Source of the DNA: Ectocarpus siliculosus
Taxonomy: Eukaryota; Sar; Phaeophyceae; Ectocarpales; Ectocarpaceae
DNA length: 18,673 bases
Direction of reading: 5' to 3'
Assembly (NCBI GenBank): GCA_000310025.1
Contig: FN649728.1
Span: 2,766,379-2,785,051 of the forward strand
Positions 1 to 8,900 of the stretch are shown here, piece by piece. The notes beneath the pieces are model-generated. The model had not been told where the DNA came from, searched no databases, and was given only the letters and a program-made list of their open reading frames with translations. Position numbers and translations under genes: made by a program. The first letter of the stretch is position 1, and each line of letters starts with the position of its first letter.

Positions 1-910
1 GGGGGGGGTTTCCGCGGCAAAAAGGGTCCATCAGCATTTGGGCGCGGAGGGGGATGGGGATCACGCGGAAGTTCCCCCCCCCCAGTTTGCCCGGTGGGCG
101 GAACACCACGGAAAGGGGGGCCGGGGCCCGTTCCCCCCCGCCCAATTTTCCCCAATGGAACAGGGGTGGGGGGGGGGGGGGGGGGCAGAGGGAGTAGAGC
201 CTGGGTGGAGGTATGTACATGTGTGGCATGTGAAGCGGGCGTGTCGATGTGGGTGTGTCGTGGCACGGACGGTGTGCGGTCGTCGTCTCCGATCGGGAAA
301 ACGTTTTGTCGGGAGAGGGTTGCACCAGGCGGTAAAAGAGTACGCGGAGAGTACTCTCCTTCAGGGGGGAACACTGCGGTGTGGACCAAAAAAGCGTGTA
401 CCATCTTCGACACCCATCGGTCAGCGACCGCCATCATTTATCGAGAAACTATTACCTCGAGGTTCAGTACGAGGTAAGCAGTACCTGAAAAGAAGAGAAA
501 CAACGCCCCTTGGAGGGGGGAAGTACCCAAGGTGGTTCCGATCCTAGCTTACTCCACATTCAACACCCGAACGCATGTAGTACCCACTACTCGCGATGAG
601 TTTCTGATCTCGATAGATAATTGCCATGGGTTGAACAACAACAACAAGGAATGGCAACTGCCGAAGGAATTACCATAGATTGGTCTATCTTCGCCGAGGG
701 AGGCGATAACCTATTCACACCAAACATCACCTCTACGGCATGCTAGAGCCTCGGGGAGAGGGATATTTCAGTGTAAAACAGAAATTCCATCAAGGGGCAT
801 GCGCAATGGATAGTCTACTTGTTCAGTCACTTTGGTTTGGAGAGGGGGGAAGGGCAGACCATGAAGGGAAGGCGGGGATATAGACACTATTTTCAGAGGG
901 AGGAGCACAC
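1..910. other. Window edge: G-rich runs, no supported gene
   Basis: This stretch should hold the remaining 3' exon(s) of the PLP-enzyme gene or its intron, but I could not identify one. Bases 1-200 are dominated by G and C runs, including 18 consecutive G at 168-185, and the plus-strand open frames there encode Gly/Pro-rich low complexity. A minus-strand frame from about 698 to 553 stays open for roughly 40 codons (starting EDRPIYGNSFGS) but lacks family features. The base composition suggests low-quality or contig-end sequence. Confidence 0.6.
168..185. repeat. Poly-G tract, 18 bases
   Basis: An uninterrupted run of G lies close to the window start, with further G- and C-runs nearby (1-8, 77-84, 134-139). 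Such runs can be genuine or assembly and sequencing artefacts. Confidence 0.9.
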
Positions 911-968
911 CTTGAGGCAGATACCGGCCTATGTCCTCGGAGAGCAGCCGGTGGAAGAGTCGGAGGTC
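911..968 (-). CDS. Last visible exon of PLP-enzyme gene (residues 605-623)
   Basis: The acceptor GTCGCCGCCATCCAG and donor CAAG|GTGTGC bracket 58 bases encoding DLRLFHRLLSEDIGRYLPQ plus one base of the next codon. Entry phase 0 matches the upstream exon. The amphipathic helix fits the C-terminal domain. No downstream exon with the required phase could be recognised in bases 1-900, so the protein is incomplete here. Confidence 0.72.
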
Positions 969-2906
969 CTGGATGGCGGCGACGGCAAACGTAACGACGC
1001 GGACGGACAAGAAACGGCGCCGCCAGAAATCCAACAACAGGTGACTTTCATCTCCGGACGTCGGAGCTTTTAGAGGTTTCGTTGTCTAACACAGGGAAGA
1101 AAAACAAAGCGGAATTTTCTTGCTGACCGGAAGAACGCAATGCCTTTCTGTTCTTTCGGCCAACCTGGGGTCAGAAGTATAGCGTATCAAGCGCGCGCGC
1201 GTTGCCGGCCCCCACTCTCTCACCTCGTACCCAAGGGCCACCTCGGGGTTCCCGTCGGACCCTTCGGACGACGTTCGCGGGACCCGCACCACTATCGGTA
1301 CCACCGTGTTCACCCCGCCCACCGCGATGCTCGGCTCGCCGGTCCGCTGCTCCGGCAGCAGGCTGAGGTAGGGCCACTTGTCCTGCACGTTGTCGTGGAC
1401 CTCCTGCACCCAGCTGGGAGGCAGCGGGGCGAGGCACCGGGAAGGGGGGGCTTGGGCGACAGGCGGGGTTTTGTGTCGGACGCTGCTTTGCCCGCGAGAA
1501 GAAGCGTCTGTTCGATAAAACTTAGGACAAGAAGTTGAGGCAGTTGGGTATCTGATGAATCTTCCACGAAACAGCACTACAGCAAGTAGTGACAAACGAG
1601 TCCCATGTTGTTCCGAGCTGAAGGATAGCTTTGGCGTTCAGACCACGGTCGATGTGCTGTCGATTTTAACGGCTAATTCTAGCGTCCATGTGTAGGTGCC
1701 AGATTCCCACCTCCTCAAAGAGACGGGAAACATGCCAGCGCGCGCTAGTACATGGAGATTACCGCCCTGTCAAAAACCCTCCTCTGATCGACTGTACCGT
1801 GCCGCCACCCTCAAAGTACGACAACTGCCGATCGTCGATGGGCTCCTTGAAAAGCGAGCCATGGAAGAACAAACGTGAAAAAATACGAATCGTGAAACCA
1901 ACACCTCTAGTGTCAGGCAAAGGGAACGGTGGAGTTGCGCTACAGTCCTTCTAGCTACTAACAATGTTTGTGTTTTTCCTTACCTGCTGACAAAGGCGTT
2001 CAGCCGGTTCTTGGGGATGCTCTTCACGGCCTCCATGTTGGTCAGGGCGCTAGTCCATCGCAGAAGAAGCCCTCGGTTCTCCCAGCTCGGGAGGCGCGAG
2101 CGCAGAGTCGAGTACCGGGAGTCCACCTGCGCCAGGAAAATGAACACGGGAGGTAAAGAGCTGCACCGTAAAAAAGAGAACACCCCATGTCCCATGTCAT
2201 GGGTTACCCGTACAAGACGCGGTAGACTCTATCGAAATCATTGTACTCCTCAACAACAACGGGTTTCTCTCTGTGTGCCGACCCACAAGAAATACCACGT
2301 TTCACAAACAAAACGCTGTCAGAGCGAAAAAGTAAAAGCTCCTGTGCTGACCGACCGCGCCGCACCTCGTGCCGCGTGAAGTAGTCGTCGAACCCGGCGG
2401 GGAGGTGCTCGTGCCCGGCCTGGAGCTCGGCGAGGGCCTCGGGGGGGAACAGCACCGCGCCGCAGAATGGGGGTCCGCAGTAGAACTTGGAGCCCGTGAC
2501 CAGCGTGAGGAACCCGAGGGACACGTACTTGCGGACGTTCTGGTCCTCCAACCGCAGCTGGCAAGCGTCCACCACAACCTGGGTAGAGGGATAGAGGGCT
2601 AGGGTAAGGGCAATGACGGCAGTGCTGGATCTGACGGGTGTCTATGTCCTCCTGTGTGGCTGGCGGGGCCTTCCTGACACTAAATTTTTCGATCTCTCTT
2701 TTTCCAGCTATATCGGCACAGAGCCAGATGGCCTAACCGCATGTGCGAGGCGAAAGCCTGTTGTCGTGCGCACAAGAACAGAAAGTTCTGCGGTCGATTC
2801 ACGGCTGGATTTGGCCCCAGTGCCCCCTCCCTCCTCAAGGCTATGCTGAGCTCATTTCGAAGTCTCAAATTGATCGATCACGGCGCACACAGAGCGAGAG
2901 AGAGGG

Positions 2907-2937
<31 letters not shown>

Positions 2938-5900
2938 GAGAGAGAGGCATCTTGAAAACCTCAACCGCCCCCCTCCAAGTGTTGGCACACTCCTCCCCCG
3001 CCGCCGACAACTCGCTTCGCTCACCAGCAGGCGCTCCCCGTACCGTTGTCGCATCTCAGCCAGCACGTTCTCGGAGGGGGAGCAGATGCCGGTCTTCGAC
3101 CCAGCCACGAAGTGCACCACCACGACGCTCGTCGGGCAAGACGACAAGGCCTTGTGCACGGCGCTTTTTGTGTGGTGACGGGTGAGGGGTAGGAGTGTTT
3201 GGTGGGGTTAGGCGCGGGCATAGCCTTGTGTGCAACACCTTTGTTTGGTGTATGCAGTGGAAGGTGTGCGGACGAGGGGGGGGGGAGGCAACTCGTGAGA
3301 TTTGACTCCCGGCGATGAGCTTCGAGCACCGGGTATGCACACGGGAGGGAAGGAAACCGGGAGATGTGAGGAGACGTGTTCCAGAGAGCAAAAAGGCGAG
3401 GAATCATGAGGGGGGAGGGGACTAGGGAATCGCTTTCGTCCGTCATGCAGGGTTCGAGCTGGGATCAGGTTCAGGTTTCCGTACGACGATAGAGTCTGGG
3501 CCCGCTGCGAACGGTTTTCAGCAAATGTGTGGGACCTCGTCGCTGGCCCCAAAAAATCAACCACCGTTGCCCCCGAAGACAAAAGGACAAGCGAAGCCCA
3601 TCGTCGACGGGATGAAGACCACGGTGCAAACAGAAACAAAAATAATCACCCTCACGCAAAAAAATGTCTAGGGGGCGCTCGCGGATTAGAACTGGCGTTC
3701 GTCTCGTTCCCCGTTAAGACGGACGCCGTCTCACTGTCGGCCGGCGCAATCGGACGCGAAAAGCAGCCGAAAAAGCTGGCTAGCGGGGTGTCCATCTAAA
3801 TCAAAAGATACACAAAGGCACACCTGCGCACAAGGTCTTCGCAGGGAAGGAAGGCGCCGCTCTTGGAGCGGGTCTTCATCTGGACCACGACTACGTCGCC
3901 CGCTGGCATACCCTCCACCTGCGCTCGGGGTAGTCGCAGGCGCGTACGAGATATATCCATTGTGGTTAGCTAACGCGTTGGTAGATCGTTCCGATTACAT
4001 CACCGCCGTGTGTGTCAAGCCAACGAGAGACACACTCGCCATCTTCAGCATGTTGCGCAAGGCTCAACCGATAATTACGTGGTCAATAATACCTAGGTCT
4101 GTGAACGTCCGCCTGGCTAATAAATATCACATCGCAATGCCCTCTTTACCGGATAGGCTAGGAAATTCATGATGTGTACTAGTTGAACACCACGACAGCG
4201 AAAAGAGGATAGACAGAGGAGTGAGAGAAAGAACAAATTTGAGTCCAAACAAGACGATAATCGCAGCGAAGCACCACGTTCCAGTGGCGCACTGGACGCA
4301 AAGAAAATTGCGCCGTGGGCAGTCACACAAAAGAGGAGCTGGTTTGTGACCACCGGTACATAAGGTCCGGATTAGACCATAATCACCCGAGAAAAAACAA
4401 AAGCCAACAGCATCGTGGCCTGCCTGTCTCTCACGTGGTTCTCGGGACGGCCGGGGGTACCCCTGGGGGTGAGCTTGCTGAAGTGTTTGCCTCCGGCCGC
4501 CCCGGCTGTTCCGCTCCCCACCTCGCCGGCGGCCACAACGATCGACGTCACCGCCGGCCCGTCGGCCGCCTTTAGAGAACAAAAGAAACCGGTCGGTCGG
4601 CGGGGGGAGTGTGTATGTTGTTCGTGGGCGATGGGTACGTAGGCTTTCGTTCAGTGCGGATTTTCTTTTAGAGTCTCTGTCGTCGCTCCTGTTAGTCGGT
4701 ACGCCACGCAAACTCCGGGGGGCGCAAGTTCCAAGTCGATTCCTTCTGTTGAGCAAATGCCTTGACAACCCCCACGGGACCTCACGCCCGCATATTCGTT
4801 ATTTGTTCAAAGATCGGCCGAGAAATTGTAGATAGTAACTCGTGTATTTCTCCGCGGCCCGTTTTTAGTTGCGTGTCAGTGTCTGCAGGCAACCAATACA
4901 CAAACGCGGGCGCCAGCGGGCACTCTTCGTTCTGATGCTGTCTCTATGCTAGCTCTCCTTGACACATTGAAACTGCTTACTGGCTAGCCGCGCACGCTAC
5001 GAAGAATATCCTTGTCTACATTATATTGCAGGCAGAGGCTACATACATTGATGGGACAACGATAAAGCAAAACTAACACTACACATAGCCTGTAACTATA
5101 GACGAAGGTCAAAGTATTTCTAAAATAGAATGAAAACAACAACAGCAGCAGCGGCAACAACAACACTACTACAGTTGAACTAGGTTTACCAAAGTGGCAG
5201 GCACCTTGTGGCCCAGGCGTCTCGCCCTGACACACGCAAGAGCTGTCGGCAAGAACTCCGCGTCCGATCCAGACGGAGTGAGAAACACCTGCGGCGAGAG
5301 TAGAACCAAAAACAACAACAAACAACAAAAACGGCGGATCGGGCGCCAACAGCACGATTAGATTTTGTTTTCCTTTCCGCCTGAATGTCGTGCCCAAGGT
5401 GACGAATGGCACCGACAAAGTGTACGTTCGGGGATGTGACACGTGAAGGGTCGCGGAAGCCGTTCCCTTGGCGTGCAAGGGTATTTTGTGTGTATCAGCG
5501 GGCAGGACGACCTCCTCCCGCGACCGGCCAGGGGATCGGTGCCTGCAGCACCAACGCGACGGAGGGAAGGAGGCTCTGGAGACGACCACACTCACATCAG
5601 AGAGACAGGGAGATGCTAGCAGAACGCGTGGACTAGACTTTCGACCGGTGGGCCCGATGGGAAATGACACCCTCTCGCATGTATGCAGCTTAATAAGCTG
5701 CTCATATTCGACTCTTTGGCTCTTCTGTGTGTTGTCACGCCCCGTTACGCGGACGATTTTGGGTCATTATCCCCGCTCAGGCTTGAAGTATTTTCATCGC
5801 CCGGCCGGTTGGCGCGGCCGATGACACTCATATCGAACAAGGACACACAACTACCAAGGGTAGCTGCTGCCGTGTGTGCTACATACCTCCACCGTTTTTC

Positions 5901-8900
5901 GGTCCATGCCCAGCACGTCTAGCAAGCGCCTTCGGACGTCACTCATTCGGTTCGTGAAACCCCCGTCATCGTAGAGCTCTCGCGTGGAGTCGTCTCGCGT
6001 CTGGTCCCGCCCGACCCCTTTCTTGAGCGCCCACGTCAAGAGTAAATCGTGCCGCGCGTCGTCGGCGCTGCCGAATGCTCTCCTGCATCAGGAGAGAGAA
6101 AAAAGGCACAGACAGAACCAATCGTGTTAAAACAAGGTAGGAGAGAGAAAATGACAGCTACACACTGCAAAGCACGCAACTGAGCGAGCACGACCGTCCT
6201 AACCGCATTGCGCGATGTGGACAAAGTCGTCCAATAGAGGCGATACCTACCACCAACTATTGATTGCGCCGTACTGCCGGGGGAGAGACACGATGTCCCC
6301 CTACCCCACACGACCGGCCAGTTTGTACCCGCTTGTTGTTGCGCACTTTCGGTAAAACTCCCGAGTTACCCATCCAACGGGACGATGAGAGAAGAAAATA
6401 TTCGTGATGATTGCGACAAACCCATATCAAGGTATCGCACCTTCCGTACATACAAGATTTTCATGCCACGACAAAGCCACATGCATGCATGCGCGTACGT
6501 ACCGGCTGGACGAGCTACTCGTGCAGGAGGAGCGGCTGACCACCTCCGGGGTAGGCACCGGCGAGCAGTGGTACTTGTTGGTGATCCTGCCGGCCTCGTA
6601 GGGCACGGTGATGCGGTCGTCGCACCCTTCCACCAAGAGACATTCCGTCCGGACCTGTTGCGACAAAAGTGTTTTTTTGGGGGGTCGAGAGATAGGTTCT
6701 GTGATAGAGTTTTTGAGTTGAGACGTCGTCGTCATCGTGACCACCTTCCTCGTGAACATCATCGTGATGTTTACGGGTAGGTGGGGTTAGTCGGGACGTC
6801 ATCATCATGGCCAACATTCGCCAACTTCGTCGTCAACACTATCATCGTGGTGTAACCGTCGAAACGTCGTTTTAGCAACACCGCCCGCTCGTCGGGGGTC
6901 ACGAAGAAAACGTTTGGTGTCGACTTTGATCGGGCTTTCGTGATGTACTCGAGATACAAAACGCGGTGGTGAGGGTCGCTATGCGTTTTGTACATTTTCC
7001 ATGCGTAATGTCTCACTTCAAGAGCGTGTAATGAGTTCGGAAATCGAGCACTAGAAGATCAAGTATGTTCGAGATAGTGTTGATGCGGTAGAATACATAG
7101 CCAACCGCAGAAAGTCGACGAAATTTTCGGCCACAACGCACGCTGCCGCTCGCGGCGCGCGTGGTTCGCACACTAGAGAAACACCCCTCCTCGCCAACAA
7201 AAATGTACAAACGACATCGCTGTCAGTTGTCATTTTTTATTTTTTCCCTGCCGGCATCGCTGTCGGTATCAGTAGGAAGCGTCGTCTCCGTGATAAACAT
7301 ACCGTAGCGCGAAAGGTTCATAGAGGTCAAGGTTCAAGGCCTTGGTGTGCCCTGTGGACATCAACTGTGCGGCGGGGGGGTTCTCGGGGGGGGGGGGAAG
7401 TGTCCAAAACGACAGCCAATGTCGTTGCCTCTTCTGTCGTGGGTTGACGAAGACATCACGAAGAAATGATAGATCCAACGCCGGCGGTAGCCTTCATTAC
7501 CCCCTCAGGCACCAAAAGGGTAAAGAAACAAAAATGGTAGGGGGGGGTGGGGGCGTGGTTGATTTCTCGGTGAAAAACAACGTGTTGGGACCTCACCGCC
7601 CACGGGTGCGCCCGCTCGAAGACCGCCCGCACCGCCTTCCAAGCTTCCGGGTCCTTCTTGGCGAGATCCAGCTCCAGGTGCTCCGCCAGGAGGGGCAAAA
7701 TCGCACTGCTGGCAGCGTCAGCTGCAGCGTCAGCGGCTCCGGGGGCGCTGGCAGCGGCTGAGTTTAGTGCCCGCGGGAAAGAGTACTCCGACGAGATTCG
7801 GGCCAGGAGAGCCGCCTCTGCACGACGGGTGATTCCCCCAGCATCCTGGGAGTGGGAGGGGGGGGGGAGAGGTGATGCAGAACGGCCGAAAGTAGGTACA
7901 GCAGACGTCGTGCCCCCACCGCCCTCTGATTGATACTGATCCGAGCTATCCTGTACAAAGCTGAAGGGAGGGTGATCGCGTGACCTTATGTACAGGTGCG
8001 CGTCTGGAGGCGTTCGGCGCATGGGGTGCAGCAGCACCGCTCTTATGCCCTCGGGGTAGCTTGGGCCACGGCAGTCATGCTTCAATGGAGCGGGCAAAAG
8101 CATGCGTTCTGCCCGATGCAGGCAAACGTAACGGCGACTCTCCCATCTGCGGCATGGGGACAAGCAATTACTGTGCCCCCGCACGCGCACCACTCGGGCC
8201 ATGTTGTAAACACTGCCCTTTGGCACCTGGCCTACCATCAACAGCACCTTCCGACGTTTTCGGGAAGGGACTTCGCCGACCGCGTCATCGGGTTTCAAGG
8301 AGGGGCCGGGAGAGAGGGCGTACCTCACAATATTGCATGCTAAACCACAGCTGTAAAACGGTTAGGCTATGATACGGAGGAGAAAGTGAGGAGCCGACAA
8401 AATGCCTGGGGACTTTCGCCCGGTACCCCTCGTCTCGAAACTCAGCATTTGTTTTTTTAACCCCCCCAAGAACAGGCAAAGGCGCGAAAACCACAACACA
8501 GCTAAGAGTAAAACGAAGCAGTTGTACTTGTCTGGTGTCTGCCGTCTAGACACACCCTCCCCAAACCTGTTCCGACATCTACACAGAGAATTAGCAAAAC
8601 CCCATGAGTCTGTTGAACTACTTGGATCAGCAAGGCATTGGCGCCTACAGTAACATGGGCCTGCAAGACGTTCGGCGCTCGCGTGCCCATCGATTGCAGA
8701 ACTGCCCTGTCTGCGTCTTACCCTCGAGTGAGTGTACTCCCTCAGCGCCTTCGGAGTCTGCGTGGAGAGGTAGGAAAGCCTAAGCTGGAGGCAGAGAAGA
8801 GACTCCAGGGTGCTCGCTGCCTCCTCCGGTAACCCCAACATCGCCTATCATGCGCGCGAAGATCACAAATATTTACAATATTAAAACTCTTGCCGAGCGC

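Noticed and set aside
38-547. 169-codon plus-strand open frame at the window start
   Set aside because: It is Gly/Pro-rich low complexity created by G and C homopolymers, with no domain features.
4127-4768. 213-codon minus-strand open frame
   Set aside because: It is out of register with exon 4435-4569, whose frame carries AAGEVGSG and matches neighbouring phases.
4984-5670. 228-codon minus-strand open frame
   Set aside because: It is a shadow: the coding exon 5205-5288 in this interval uses a different frame with the PSGSDAE motif and correct splice phases.
6720-6870. CRISPR-like repetition of CGTCATCATCGTG strings
   Set aside because: The units are degenerate trinucleotide repeats without constant repeat and spacer lengths; simple-sequence DNA in an intron.
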